Of a DNA stretch of 64,000 nt, positions 51,645-61,115 are shown in pieces. The position numbers were made by a program, and so were the translations under genes. The notes beneath the pieces were generated by a model. The model searched no databases and was not told the DNA's origin. It worked only from the letters and a program-made list of their open reading frames with translations. Numbering within the stretch: the first letter of the stretch is position 1; each line of letters starts with the position of its first letter. Source of the DNA: Verrucomicrobiota bacterium. GTDB taxonomy: Bacteria > Verrucomicrobiota > Verrucomicrobiia > Opitutales > Opitutaceae. The DNA lies in contig JAEZUE010000039.1 in assembly GCA_023443455.1 (NCBI GenBank), positions 62,001 to 126,000 on the forward strand, given 5' to 3'.

Positions 51645-51821
51645 AGGTTCGCATCCGCGCCTCACCGCTTGGCTCCTTCCCGGTCGATTCGTGCTGTCCG
51701 TGATTCCGGAATCATCCCGCCAAAAAGTCAGGCCCGGGCCGCCGATTCCAACCAAATCCGTGTTCAACGTCGCGTGCGCTTTGGCTTCCCATTTCCCCCG
51801 CCTGCCGCGTTGAATCGCCCC

Positions 51822-54143
51822 ATGTCCGTGCGCGGCAAACTCCTTTCCCCGACCGTCCTCGCCACCCTCGCCCTGTTCCTCGGCACGCTGCTGCTCTACG
51901 CACGCTCCGCCGGATACGATTTCCTCAACTACGACGACCCGCGCTACATCACCGCGAACCCCGAAGTCCGCGAGGGAATTACCGTCGACAGCCTGCGGTG
52001 GGCGGTCACCGGCTCCGCCGACCTCTGGAATCCGGTCACGCGGCTCACGCACCTGCTCGATGTGCAGCTCTTCGGGCTCGACGTCCGCGGCCACCACTGG
52101 ACGAGCAACCTCTGGCAGGCCCTCAACGCCGGGCTCGCCTTCCTGCTGCTGCGCCGGCTCACGGGCTCATTGTGGACCAGCGCGCTCTGCGCCGCGGTCT
52201 TCGCGTGGCATCCGCTCCGCGTCGAGAGCGTCTCCTGGATCAGCGAGCGCAAGGATGTCGTCAGCGTCTTTTTCGGCCTGCTCACGCTGCTCGGCTACAC
52301 CGTGTACGGCCAACGTCTCGCCGCCGGCGCATCCGTTCCCTCGACACGCCGGGCCTACGCGGGCACGCTGCTCGCCTTCACCGCCGCCCTGCTCTCGAAA
52401 CCGAGCATGGTCGCCCTGCCCGGGGTGTTGTTCCTGCTGGACTTCTGGCCGTTGGGCCGGCTCGCCGACCTGCGCGCCGCCCGGCTGCGTCGGCTCGTCC
52501 TTGAGAAGATTCCGTTCGCCCTCCTGGCGGTGGTGTTCTCCGTCATCACGATCCACACCCAGACGGCGGCGAAGTGTTTCCAGCTCGAGCTGCCGCTCCT
52601 GGCGCGACTGCTCAACGCGCTCGTCAGCATTCCCCGCTACCTCGGAAAGCTCTTCTGGCCGTTCGACCTCGCCGTCGCCTACCCCCATCCGGTCTGGTGG
52701 CCAGTGTGGCTGGTCGCGTTTTCCGTGTTCGTCGTCGCCGGAATCTCGTACGCCGCGTGGCGCCTGCGGCGGTCGGCGCCGTGGCTCGCCGTCGGCTGGC
52801 TCTGGTTTCTCGGCATGCTCGTGCCGGTGATCGGCCTCGTGCAGGTCGGCTTCCAGTCGATCGCCGACCGCTACACCTTCTTCCCGCTGCTCGGGGCGCA
52901 GATTGCGCTGTTCTGGACGCTTCGATCGCTCCTTCCCCGCGTTCTGCCGCGGACAGTGATCGCGTTGGGCTCGGGTCTTCTCGTACTCGGCTGCGCCGCC
53001 CGCACCTGGGACCAGCAATCCCGGTGGCACGACCCGGTCACGCTGTTCGAGCATGCCATCGCCGTCACCGGACCCAACCACACCGCGCAGGGATTTCTCG
53101 CCTACAGCCTCGCCGGCCTCGGCCGCGCCGAGGAAGCCCGCCAGCATGCGAAGATCGCGCTGGCGCTCGAACCGGAGAATCGCACCGCGCTGGTCACGCT
53201 CGCCCGCCTCGCGCTCGCCGAACGGCAGTACGAGAGCGCCGCCGACACGTTCGCCACGGTGCTGGCCCTCGATCCGCAGGATCTCGACACCGCCCTCGGT
53301 CGTGCCAAGGCGCTATGGGGACTCGGGCAGCCCGAGCAAGTGCTCGCCCAACTGCAACCCTTCGTCGACACCGACAACACCAACCTCGAGCTTCTCCAGT
53401 CCTACGCCTTCGCCCTCATCAAGCTGGGCCGGCAAGCTGAAGCCGAGCAGCCCATTCTCCGCGCAATCGCGCGCTACCCCGACAGCCCCGACCTGCACGT
53501 CCTGCATGCCACCGTGCTCGATGCGGCCGGTCGGCCCGACCAGGCGATCGAAGCGTTCGCCGGAGCGGTCGCGCTCACCCCCGACGATCCGGCCCTCCTG
53601 CTCGACCACGCCCGTTTCCTCGTTCGCCACAACCGCACGGACCAAGCGCTCGATGTCTACGCCCGACTCGCCCGGCTCCGCCCCGAGTCCGCCCTACCGA
53701 GGTTCGAGGCGGCGCTGCTCTGCCTCAACACCGGCTCGGCCGATCGGGGCACCGCGCTCCTGCACGACGCGATCGCCGCCGAACCGGCCTTTGCGCCGGC
53801 AAGACTCACCCTCGCCCAGCAGACCGAAGCGGCCGGCAACACCGCCGAAGCCGATCGCGTCTGGCGCGAAGGCGCCGCCGCGATCGCGCCCGACGCCGAC
53901 TTCGAGTGCGCCCGGGCCGAGGCGCTCGCCCGCCGCCGCGATTTTCCGGGAGCGCTCGAACACTACCGCAAAGCCACCGGCCTCGCCCCGAACAACGCCC
54001 AGGCCCACGCCGGCCTCGGCTACATGCTGATGCTGACCGGCGACCGTGCCGGTGCGCTCGCCGCCTGGGAACAGGCGCTACGGCTCCAGCCCGATTTCCC
54101 CGGCCTCGCCGAGCGTGTCCGCCGGATGAAGACCAGCCGCTGA
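51822..54143 (+). CDS. TMTC-like membrane protein with C-terminal TPR repeats (candidate O-mannosyltransferase)
   Basis: A 773-residue protein from ATG 51822 (MSVRGKLLSPTVLATLALFL); a very long frame runs upstream but is antisense to the glycopolymer gene. Residues ~1-400 have about 11 membrane segments with LNYDDPRYITANPEVREG in the first periplasmic loop (DD pair typical of GT-C donors), WNPVTRLTHLLDVQLFGLD, FAWHPLRVESVSWISERKDV and AYPHP: all features of the TMTC/GT105-like group. Residues ~410-773 are TPR repeats. Eukaryotic TMTCs O-mannosylate cadherins; bacterial members are uncharacterised but common in Verrucomicrobia and Planctomycetes. Confidence 0.85.
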   Translation: MSVRGKLLSPTVLATLALFLGTLLLYARSAGYDFLNYDDPRYITANPEVREGITVDSLRWAVTGSADLWNPVTRLTHLLDVQLFGLDVRGHHWTSNLWQALNAGLAFLLLRRLTGSLWTSALCAAVFAWHPLRVESVSWISERKDVVSVFFGLLTLLGYTVYGQRLAAGASVPSTRRAYAGTLLAFTAALLSKPSMVALPGVLFLLDFWPLGRLADLRAARLRRLVLEKIPFALLAVVFSVITIHTQTAAKCFQLELPLLARLLNALVSIPRYLGKLFWPFDLAVAYPHPVWWPVWLVAFSVFVVAGISYAAWRLRRSAPWLAVGWLWFLGMLVPVIGLVQVGFQSIADRYTFFPLLGAQIALFWTLRSLLPRVLPRTVIALGSGLLVLGCAARTWDQQSRWHDPVTLFEHAIAVTGPNHTAQGFLAYSLAGLGRAEEARQHAKIALALEPENRTALVTLARLALAERQYESAADTFATVLALDPQDLDTALGRAKALWGLGQPEQVLAQLQPFVDTDNTNLELLQSYAFALIKLGRQAEAEQPILRAIARYPDSPDLHVLHATVLDAAGRPDQAIEAFAGAVALTPDDPALLLDHARFLVRHNRTDQALDVYARLARLRPESALPRFEAALLCLNTGSADRGTALLHDAIAAEPAFAPARLTLAQQTEAAGNTAEADRVWREGAAAIAPDADFECARAEALARRRDFPGALEHYRKATGLAPNNAQAHAGLGYMLMLTGDRAGALAAWEQALRLQPDFPGLAERVRRMKTSR

Positions 54144-54161
54144 AGGGTCGCTTCGCCGTAA

Positions 54162-54275
54162 GCACTCGGCCGAGTGCCGAGTGACAAGCGTCGAGGGGCC
54201 GATCACAGAGGAGATCGAGCGAAGCGCTCGTGTTGGAAGCTCGCCACCGATGCTTTGGCGCTCGCCCCTCGACGC
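54162..54275. repeat. Palindromic/inverted-repeat block between convergent genes
   Basis: GCACTCGGCCGAGTGC (54162-54177) is a perfect 16-bp palindrome. A 12-bp inverted repeat follows, GCGTCGAGGGGC at 54188-54199 and GCCCCTCGACGC at 54264-54275. It could fold into a long terminator-like structure for both convergent genes or be a dispersed repeat element. Confidence 0.6.
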
Positions 54276-54328
54276 TCGCCTCTCGACCGCATCATCACGG
54301 CATGGCAAGCGCCACTCCGGCCGCCGCC

Positions 54329-56383
54329 CTACTCCGGCAATACAAACTGCAGATCCTTCGCCTTCAGGCGGGCGACGATCGGCTCGAACGCCTCGTCGGT
54401 CTGCGCGTGGTCGTGCAACAGGATCACCTCGTCGCCGGTCGCCGAGTTCAGCCCGAGCGCCATCTCCGGCGCCACCCGATCCATGCGCGCGAACACGTCG
54501 GCCAACGTGCGCACATCGGTGCCCGGATACGGCGCGGCGATCGACCACTCCTTCACGTCGTAGGTGCACGACCAGTCGACATCCGCCGCCACGGCCCCGG
54601 GCCAGCGCACCCCGGGCAGTGCCGGCACCGTGTAGCCGAGCTCGCGCAGGCAGTCCTGGATCGTCGCCTTGCGCGCGGCGCCCTCGGGCGTGGGCTGGGC
54701 AAACGTGTCCGATCCGGTCAGCGCGCCCTTGTCGAGATACGGGAAACGGAAGTACTTCGCCGGTCGCTGCACCCCGGCCTCGGCGTAGATCGCTTCGATG
54801 ATCGCATCCGTACGACGGATCTCCCCGCCGCAGTCCTCCACGGAGATCTTCGAGAAGAACGGATGGCCATACGAGTGGTTTGCGACGATGAAGCCGCGCC
54901 GGATGGCGTCGACGGCGATGGCGCGATGCGCCTCGAGCGCCTGTCCGGTGCAGAACAGGATAGCGGGAATGCCGCGCGCCTCGAGCGCATCGAGCTTGCG
55001 CGGGGTCGCGGCGGTCGGGCCGTCGTCGATCGTCAGATACGCCCGTTTGCCCAGGCCGCCCCGCGCAGGGATGCCGTCGAGGTTCTGCGACCGCAGCCGC
55101 GAGAAATGGCCGCGCAACACCGCCAGCGTGCTCGCGTCACAGTCGAGCACGGTGTTCCGCCCGGGCTCCTCCTGCTGCATGTCGCCCACGCCGATGCCGT
55201 CCGCCGCGTCGCCGAACTCCGGCGGGCGGCCCTCGCCGCCCCACAGCCAGAAGTTGGAACCCGCGGCGGGGCCGCCGGATTGCCGCGACGCCTCGATCAG
55301 GCCGAACACCTCGGCGTAGAAACGATCCCGGCAGGTCGTCGGCACCTCCGCCCCGAGCCCGCCGTCACGGTCCAGCCCGAACTCCTCGCACACCAGCGGC
55401 TTCTCGAGCCGGGCCGCCGCGGCGAAATGCTCCAACACATAGTCGCGCGTGCGCCCGAGGGTATTGTCGATGGTCTCGTGGGGACGCCGCAGGTCGAACC
55501 AGCTCCAGTTCTTCGGCCAAAGATGGAAGCAGGCATAGTCGATCCCGGGCAGAGCATGCAGGGCGCTGAAGTTTTCGAGCGAATACCCGCAGCCCCACGC
55601 CCCTTCGCTCCCGGTAGTCACGAGATGGTTCGGATCGAGCGAATGGATGTACGCGGAGGTCTCGTCGGCCCAGCGCAGCAGGGCCGCGAACAGCTCGGCC
55701 TCGCGCCCCGCGACATCGCCGCGCCGGGGCTCGTTGGCCAGTTCCCAGGCCATGATCGCCGGATCGTCGCGATAGCGCAGACCCGAAACGGTGTTCTTCC
55801 GCCCCAGCAGCATCGCGATGTGGGCGCGGTTCATCGCCTGCGCCTTCGCGTCGGTGTAGTACGCAGTGACGGCGGCGTTGTAGTCGGTCCATGCTGCGAC
55901 GTTCACTCCCGGGGCCGGCTCGCCCGTGGCCCACGACAGATACTGCGGCATGCCACCCGACCAATCCCAGAAATTGTTGAGGAAAACGACCAGGCGCATC
56001 CCCCGCCGCCCGGCCTCGGCGACGAGGAAGTCGAGCCCCTGCAACACATCCTCGTCGTAGCGGCCCGGTGCGATCTGCATCGCCGGAGCCAACGCCCCGG
56101 GCACATCGCAAGCCTCGGCCGCGCCGAGCACGCGGAGGTTGTTCACGCCCAGCGCCTGCAACCGGTCGAGCTCCCGCAGCAGGCGCGCCCGGCCCACGGG
56201 ATTCGCCGGCCGCCCGAGATGCGCGCCGTACCAGAGGTTGGTGCCGCAGACCACGTACGGTTCGCCGGCGAGCGTGAAACGGCGGCCATCGACTTCGACG
56301 AAAGAGGCGGCGGGTTCGGCGACGGCAGACATGGCAAGGGCGATGAACGGAAGGGACAGGAGGAGAGCGGAGGGGATACGCAC
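54329..56383 (-). CDS. GH5-type beta-mannanase fused to NodB polysaccharide deacetylase
   Basis: A 684-residue secreted enzyme. Signal peptide MRIPSALLLSLPFIALAMSAVA. Residues ~28-410: GH5 (subfamily-7-like) glycosidase with PYVVCGTNLWYGAHLG, NNLRVLGAAE, general acid in MAWELANEPR and nucleophile in KPLVCEEFGLDRDG. A hinge region includes GGEGRPPEFGD. Residues ~465-684: carbohydrate esterase 4 with RAYLTIDDGPTAATP (catalytic Asp pair), metal His in NHSYGHPFF, YFRFPYLDKG and ILLHDHAQT. Together it could deacetylate and cut acetylated mannan. Mannanase plus CE4 on one chain is uncommon. Both active sites look intact. Confidence 0.88.
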   Translation of the reverse strand: MRIPSALLLSLPFIALAMSAVAEPAASFVEVDGRRFTLAGEPYVVCGTNLWYGAHLGRPANPVGRARLLRELDRLQALGVNNLRVLGAAEACDVPGALAPAMQIAPGRYDEDVLQGLDFLVAEAGRRGMRLVVFLNNFWDWSGGMPQYLSWATGEPAPGVNVAAWTDYNAAVTAYYTDAKAQAMNRAHIAMLLGRKNTVSGLRYRDDPAIMAWELANEPRRGDVAGREAELFAALLRWADETSAYIHSLDPNHLVTTGSEGAWGCGYSLENFSALHALPGIDYACFHLWPKNWSWFDLRRPHETIDNTLGRTRDYVLEHFAAAARLEKPLVCEEFGLDRDGGLGAEVPTTCRDRFYAEVFGLIEASRQSGGPAAGSNFWLWGGEGRPPEFGDAADGIGVGDMQQEEPGRNTVLDCDASTLAVLRGHFSRLRSQNLDGIPARGGLGKRAYLTIDDGPTAATPRKLDALEARGIPAILFCTGQALEAHRAIAVDAIRRGFIVANHSYGHPFFSKISVEDCGGEIRRTDAIIEAIYAEAGVQRPAKYFRFPYLDKGALTGSDTFAQPTPEGAARKATIQDCLRELGYTVPALPGVRWPGAVAADVDWSCTYDVKEWSIAAPYPGTDVRTLADVFARMDRVAPEMALGLNSATGDEVILLHDHAQTDEAFEPIVARLKAKDLQFVLPE

Positions 56384-56583
56384 GGGACCGGGTTGGGGAA
56401 GCCGGATCGTGGCCCGCCGCTGCCACGGGGCAACCCCCGAGGGCGACCTGTTGCATCAACTGGGAGAGACGGACCAAGCGCCCCGGAAACCGGGTCGAGG
56501 GCAACCCGCCCCCCCCGCGTGCCATCTCCCTCTTCCTGCAAATGAGGCCGCTCCCGAGTCGGCGGCCATGGCAGGGACCCGGA

Positions 56584-58953
56584 TCACACCGTGCGCGCCA
56601 ACCGGTGCACCCGCGTGAGCAGCTCCTCGCGCGAATACGGCTTGCCGAGCAGCTCGCAACCCTCCGCCGGCACGGCGCTCGCCGGCAGCATCTCCGCCGC
56701 GTAACCACTGCAGAACAACACCGGCAGCCCCGGGCACTCCGCCCGGATGTGCTCCTGCACCTGCCGCCCGTTCCTCTTCGGCATCAGCACATCGAGCACC
56801 GCGAGCCGCAGCTCGCGATGATGCCGGGACAACAACTGGATGGCCGCCTCGCCGTCGGCCGCGGTGAGCACCTGGAAACCGTTCTGCTCGAGCAGGCGCA
56901 CGCCGATCCGCCGCACGTGCGGGTCGTCCTCGGCCAGGAGCACCTTGCCCTGCCCTCGCGGAATCGCATCGCGCGGCAGTACCCGCCCGACCTCGACCGA
57001 CCCCGCGCACAACGGCAGCAGGATCTTGAACGACGTGCCCGCCCCTTCCTCGCTGTACACGTCGATCGAGCCGCCATGTTGTCCCACGATTCCGTAGACC
57101 ACGGCCAACCCCAGGCCGGTGCCCTTGCCCGGCTCCTTCGTGGTGAAGAACGGCTCGAAAAGCCGCCGCCGCACCTCCGCCGACATGCCGCAGCCCGTGT
57201 CGCTCACGGTCAGCCGCAGGTACTCGCCGGGACGACGCTCCTTCGCCCCTTCGCACTCCTCCGCTTCGAGCCGCACCCGCTCGAGCGCGATGGCGATCCG
57301 CCCGCCGGAGAACATCGCGTCGCGGGCGTTCAAACACAGGTTGAGCAACACCTGCTCGAGCTGCCCCTTGTCCGCGAGCATCGTGCACGGCTTGCTCAAC
57401 AGGGTAAGCTGCACGTCGATGTGCTCGCCCAGGACCCGCCGCAGCATCTTGGCCATGCCCTCGACCAGCACGTCCGGATCGATCTCCTCGGTGCGCAACT
57501 GTTGCCGCCGGCCCAACGCGAGCAGCTGCTGCGTGAGCTGCGCCGCGCGGTCCGTCGACTCACGGATGATCGCCAGATCGTCCCTCGCCTCCGCCGAGCC
57601 GCCCACGGCATCCTCCAGGAACGAGGCATGGCCGCGGATCACCTGCAGGATGTTGTTGAAGTCGTGCGCCACCCCGCCGGCGAGCAGCCCGATCGCCTCC
57701 ATCTTCTGGGCCGAGCGCAGCTTCTCCTCCGCCCACCGCAGGGCCTTCTCCGCGCGTATCCGCCGCAGGTTGTTCACCGAGAGCACCACCACCGCCGCCA
57801 CCAGCGCCACGAAGGCGCCGCCGATCCACGGCAGGCGCGAGCGGTTGATCTGGTAGAAGGTCTGCGGGGCGTTGGTCACCACCGTGCCCGGGGGGAGCTG
57901 CTTCAACGAAAAACCGTGGCGCCGCAACTGCGGGTAGTTCACCTCGAGCCGCTGCGGCGTGTGCCTCTCCACGGGAATCGCCGCCGCCGGCTCGCCGCGC
58001 AGCACCCGCAGCACCAGTTCGCCGACCTTTGCGCCGTGCACGTCGGCCACCACCAGGCCGCCGCCGATCCCATCCCACGGCTTCACCGACCAGTCCACGT
58101 CGCCGGGCGGCCGCGAGGTGATGAACACCGGCCGGTTGGCGCGGGTCGCCAGGGCCTCGGTGAACGCGCCGCTGTTGTAGTTGTTCCGCCCCTCCACATC
58201 CCGGGTCACGTCGAGGATCAGGCCGACCGTGCCGTCGGGCAGCGACGCGAGCCGCTCGACGAGCTCGGCGCTCGTCCACTCGGTGTAGTACTCGAACTGG
58301 TAGAACGCGGCGTACTTGCGCGCATGCCCCCGGAACGAGTGCAGCGAGGCCTGGGCGCTCGTCGCCGGGTTGCTGACCACGAGCACCCGCCGCGCCGTCG
58401 GCACGAGCGCGCCGATGAGCGCGAACGTGCCGCTGTAGTCCGACTCCTCCGACACGCCGGTGCAGTTCGGCTGGCCCGCCAGCCGCTCCGGCGTGACGAG
58501 GTTGAGCCCGCCGAACACCAGCGGCACCGCGGCACCGCCGAGCTCGGCCCGATGCTTCGCCGCGAAATCGAAGGCGGGATCGTCCAGCGTCACGATCACC
58601 CGCGGCGGGCGTACCCGGCACTTCGAGACCACGTCGGCCAGCAACGCCGCCTCCCGCTCCGGGGCCGGGAAACGCTTGAAATCGAGATACTCGATCACCG
58701 GTTCGATCTCCGGATGTTCGGCCTTGATCACCGAAATCATGCCCCGGAGCTCGTCCTCGCTCCAGTTGTACCCCGGAGCATACGAGTTGATCACCAGGAT
58801 GTCGGGTACGGGCTTCGGCCCCACGCTCCCGGTCTGCCCCCGCAGCGGGGCGATCACCGCCACCAACGTCCCAAGCAGCACTGCGGCCACGCGGAAAACG
58901 GCGCGGCGGCCACGGATTTCCGGCACAAGGGGTTGCGGAGGGTTCGGCAACAT
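56584..58953 (-). CDS. Hybrid histidine kinase with periplasmic ABC-substrate-binding-like sensor
   Basis: A 789-residue membrane kinase from ATG 58953 (MLPNPPQPLVPEIRG); the open frame extends 241 codons further but only as shadow of the next gene. Signal/TM near 20-40, then a periplasmic domain of the ABC_sub_bind type (ILVINSYAPGYNWSEDELRGM, VIVTLDDPAFDFAAKHR, VPLVFGGLNL, VVSNPATSAQASL, DVHGAKVGELVLRVLRG), TM near 382-402, HisKA GGVAHDFNNILQV, HATPase NLCLNARDA, DTGCGMS and GTGLGLAVVYGI, and a C-terminal receiver (VLLAEDDPHVRR, LAVLDVLMPKRNG). It probably senses a small organic ligand and passes phosphate to an unlinked regulator. Confidence 0.9.
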   Translation of the reverse strand: MLPNPPQPLVPEIRGRRAVFRVAAVLLGTLVAVIAPLRGQTGSVGPKPVPDILVINSYAPGYNWSEDELRGMISVIKAEHPEIEPVIEYLDFKRFPAPEREAALLADVVSKCRVRPPRVIVTLDDPAFDFAAKHRAELGGAAVPLVFGGLNLVTPERLAGQPNCTGVSEESDYSGTFALIGALVPTARRVLVVSNPATSAQASLHSFRGHARKYAAFYQFEYYTEWTSAELVERLASLPDGTVGLILDVTRDVEGRNNYNSGAFTEALATRANRPVFITSRPPGDVDWSVKPWDGIGGGLVVADVHGAKVGELVLRVLRGEPAAAIPVERHTPQRLEVNYPQLRRHGFSLKQLPPGTVVTNAPQTFYQINRSRLPWIGGAFVALVAAVVVLSVNNLRRIRAEKALRWAEEKLRSAQKMEAIGLLAGGVAHDFNNILQVIRGHASFLEDAVGGSAEARDDLAIIRESTDRAAQLTQQLLALGRRQQLRTEEIDPDVLVEGMAKMLRRVLGEHIDVQLTLLSKPCTMLADKGQLEQVLLNLCLNARDAMFSGGRIAIALERVRLEAEECEGAKERRPGEYLRLTVSDTGCGMSAEVRRRLFEPFFTTKEPGKGTGLGLAVVYGIVGQHGGSIDVYSEEGAGTSFKILLPLCAGSVEVGRVLPRDAIPRGQGKVLLAEDDPHVRRIGVRLLEQNGFQVLTAADGEAAIQLLSRHHRELRLAVLDVLMPKRNGRQVQEHIRAECPGLPVLFCSGYAAEMLPASAVPAEGCELLGKPYSREELLTRVHRLARTV

Positions 58954-59060
58954 CTCACCCCAGGCTGACACCCTCCGGGCCCAAGGCAACCGCGAGTTGG
59001 GCGCCCGCGTGGCCGCAGCTCCCCGTGGCGCCATTCCCCGAAAGTTTCGACCGCGTCGTC

Positions 59061-59708
59061 TCAACCCGGCGCGCTCTCCGGCGCCCCCTCCGGCGCCGCA
59101 CCCGCCACATCGCCCGGCACCGTCGCCTCCGGCGCAGCCACGGTGGCCGGGGCGGCAGCCACCGGCACGGCCGCGGTCGCCGACGCCGGCTCGGCCTTCT
59201 TCTTCGGCACGCCGACCAGCACCCCGAGCTGCTTCTGCACCTTGATGAAAAACTCCGGCGTCAACTCGCCGACCGGCACCTCGTAGAGCTGTTTGCTTTT
59301 GGCGTGCTCGAAGATCCGCCGCGCACGGTCCGCCGTCAGCCCCTTGGGCCGGATCACCTTCTTGCGCTCGAGCATCAGCGCCAGGAACTGCACCAGCGGC
59401 GTGTTCTCCTCGCTCAGCTCCACGGCCGGGTCGCACAACGTCGTGAACAGGGTCTCGGCCCCCAGCTTGAGGTTGCGCTCCTGGTTCTCCTCCCGGGCCC
59501 GCGGCTTGAAGACATGCACCCAGCGGCAGATCGCGGCCGGCGGCGGCGTGAACTCCCCCTCCGCGCTCGCGAGCAGATCCCACCGCGCCACCGCGCCGTC
59601 GTCGCCCGAGTCGCCATGTCCCAAAAAGCTGACCACACGGTCGCCCTCTTCGAACTGCGTGCCGGTCACCGCGCACTGGGTCGCGCTGGGCTGAAGGGTG
59701 AGATCCAT
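59061..59708 (-). CDS. Conserved hypothetical protein with Ala/Pro-rich tail
   Basis: A 215-residue cytoplasmic protein from ATG 59708 (MDLTLQPSATQCAVTG); a longer frame would overlap the divergent phosphatase gene more. The first ~150 residues form one domain: QCAVTGTQFEEGDRVVSFL, WDLLASAEGEF, WVHVFKPRAREE, LFTTLCDPAVELSEENTPLVQFLALMLERKKVIRPKG. Similar short proteins occur in Verrucomicrobia and Planctomycetes, function unknown; the CxxTG and GD start may be a degenerate zinc-ribbon. The last ~45 residues are low-complexity Ala/Pro/Val. Its start codon overlaps possible starts of the divergent phosphatase. Confidence 0.7.
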   Translation of the reverse strand: MDLTLQPSATQCAVTGTQFEEGDRVVSFLGHGDSGDDGAVARWDLLASAEGEFTPPPAAICRWVHVFKPRAREENQERNLKLGAETLFTTLCDPAVELSEENTPLVQFLALMLERKKVIRPKGLTADRARRIFEHAKSKQLYEVPVGELTPEFFIKVQKQLGVLVGVPKKKAEPASATAAVPVAAAPATVAAPEATVPGDVAGAAPEGAPESAPG

Positions 59709-59757
59709 GGAAAGTTGTTTACTTCGCCACTCCCGCGACGCTAGCACAAATCCCGAT

Positions 59758-60426
59758 TTGACCACCGGACGCCTCATCGCCGTCGGGGATATTCACGGTT
59801 GCGCCGCCGAATTCGCCGAACTCCTCGACCTGCTGCAGCTCCAGCGCTGCGACCGCCTCGTCCTGCTCGGCGACCTCGTCAACCGCGGCCCCGACTCGCG
59901 CATGGTCCTCGACCTCGCCCGCACCACCGGCGCCACCGCACTGCTGGGCAACCACGAAGCCCGCCTGCTGCGCTCCCGCCACCTGCACGACCCGAAACTG
60001 CTGCGCGACGACGACCGCGCCACCATGGCCAAGCTCCGTCCCGAGGACTGGGCGTTTCTCGAACAGATGCCGCTCACCCATTTCGACCCCGACCTCAATG
60101 TCGTGTGCGTGCACGGCGGATTCCTTCCCGGCATCCCGTGGCAGCAACAGACCGCCGAGGTCGTCACCCGCATCCAGGTCGTCGCCCCCGACGGCCGCGG
60201 CTGCAAACGCGCCGAGAGCCCCCGCGCCCCACTCTGGGCCGACCTCTGGGGCGGCCCGCCCTTCGTCGTCTACGGCCACACCCCGCGCGCCACCGTGCAC
60301 AAACTCAAGTGGTCCCTCGGCATCGACACCGCGTGCGTGCTCGGCGGCTATCTCACCGCCTACATTTTGCCCGAACGCCGGCTTGTCCAGGTGCGCGCCC
60401 ACCGTCGTTATTGGAGCAATCCATGA
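59758..60426 (+). CDS. Metallophosphoesterase, ApaH/PrpE-like
   Basis: Calcineurin-like phosphoesterase of 222 residues from TTG 59758 (TTGRLIAVGDIHG); ATG 59707 and ATG 59698 are in-frame alternatives but would overlap the divergent gene's start. Dinuclear metal motifs in order: GDIHG, LVLLGDLVNRGPDS, GNHEARLL, VCVHGGFLPG and VYGHTPRATV, then a final HKLKWSLGIDTACVLGGYLTAY typical of Ser/Thr phosphatase- and ApaH-like enzymes. Substrate may be diadenosine polyphosphate or a phosphoprotein. Its stop overlaps the start of the isochorismatase gene (ATGA), so the two are co-translated. Confidence 0.88.
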   Translation: MTTGRLIAVGDIHGCAAEFAELLDLLQLQRCDRLVLLGDLVNRGPDSRMVLDLARTTGATALLGNHEARLLRSRHLHDPKLLRDDDRATMAKLRPEDWAFLEQMPLTHFDPDLNVVCVHGGFLPGIPWQQQTAEVVTRIQVVAPDGRGCKRAESPRAPLWADLWGGPPFVVYGHTPRATVHKLKWSLGIDTACVLGGYLTAYILPERRLVQVRAHRRYWSNP

Positions 60427-60980
60427 CCGACTCGCCGCTCGCCCGCGCCCTCCTGCTCGTCGTCGACCTGCAGCAGCCTTTCCTCTCCGCCGTCCCCGGC
60501 GCCGACGCCCTCGTGCGCCGCACCTCGCTGGCCATCGCCGCCGCCCGCGGTCTCGGCCTGCCGGTCGCGTTCACCGAACAGGTGCCCGCCAAGCTCGGCC
60601 CCACCTGCCCCGAACTGCTCGCCCTGGCCGGCGACAACCCGACCGTCTTCGCCAAGGACGCCTTCTCCGCCCTCGACTCCGCCGAGCTGACCGAGCTGCT
60701 CGAGGTGCAAAACATCGAACACGTGCTGCTCGCCGGCATCGAGACCCCGATCTGCATCTACCAGACCGCGCTCGACCTCATCGGCACCGAACGCACCGTC
60801 ACCCTGCTCACCGACACCCTCGGTGGCCGCCGCCCCGACGACGGCGCCGCCGCCCTCGCCTACCTGCGGCACCTCGGCTGCCACGCCCTGCCCACCGAGA
60901 CGGTCTTCTACAGCGTGCTGAAGACGACCAGGCATCCGTTTTTTCGCGACTACACCAAGCTGGTGAAGCAGTACGCGTGA
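60423..60980 (+). CDS. Isochorismatase-family cysteine hydrolase
   Basis: A 185-residue hydrolase of the nicotinamidase/isochorismatase fold. Catalytic Asp in LLVVDLQQPFL, Lys in the VFAKDAFSAL segment and catalytic Cys in LLAGIETPICIYQTALDL. Start ATG 60423 overlaps the phosphatase stop as ATGA. Closest in style to YcaC/MhqT-like single-domain hydrolases; the substrate is not predictable. A nucleotide/NAD-salvage link with the co-translated phosphatase is possible but only inferred. Confidence 0.9.
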   Translation: MTDSPLARALLLVVDLQQPFLSAVPGADALVRRTSLAIAAARGLGLPVAFTEQVPAKLGPTCPELLALAGDNPTVFAKDAFSALDSAELTELLEVQNIEHVLLAGIETPICIYQTALDLIGTERTVTLLTDTLGGRRPDDGAAALAYLRHLGCHALPTETVFYSVLKTTRHPFFRDYTKLVKQYA

Positions 60981-61115
60981 GTGCCCCGGGGCCCCGGCGG
61001 AACTCACGCCCAGGCCCAGGGCCTGCCGGCCTGTAACCAACTTCTGGGTTGCGGCCGCGCTCCATGATCGCCAATCCCTGCGCCCCCCCAAAAAACTCCA
61101 GGCGAAAGGACACAC

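Noticed and set aside
49914..51821. Very long plus-strand open frame joined to the TMTC-like gene
   Set aside because: It is antisense to a well-supported membrane glycopolymer gene and is Arg/Pro/His-rich without domains; GC-rich codon bias keeps it open. The real gene starts at 51822.
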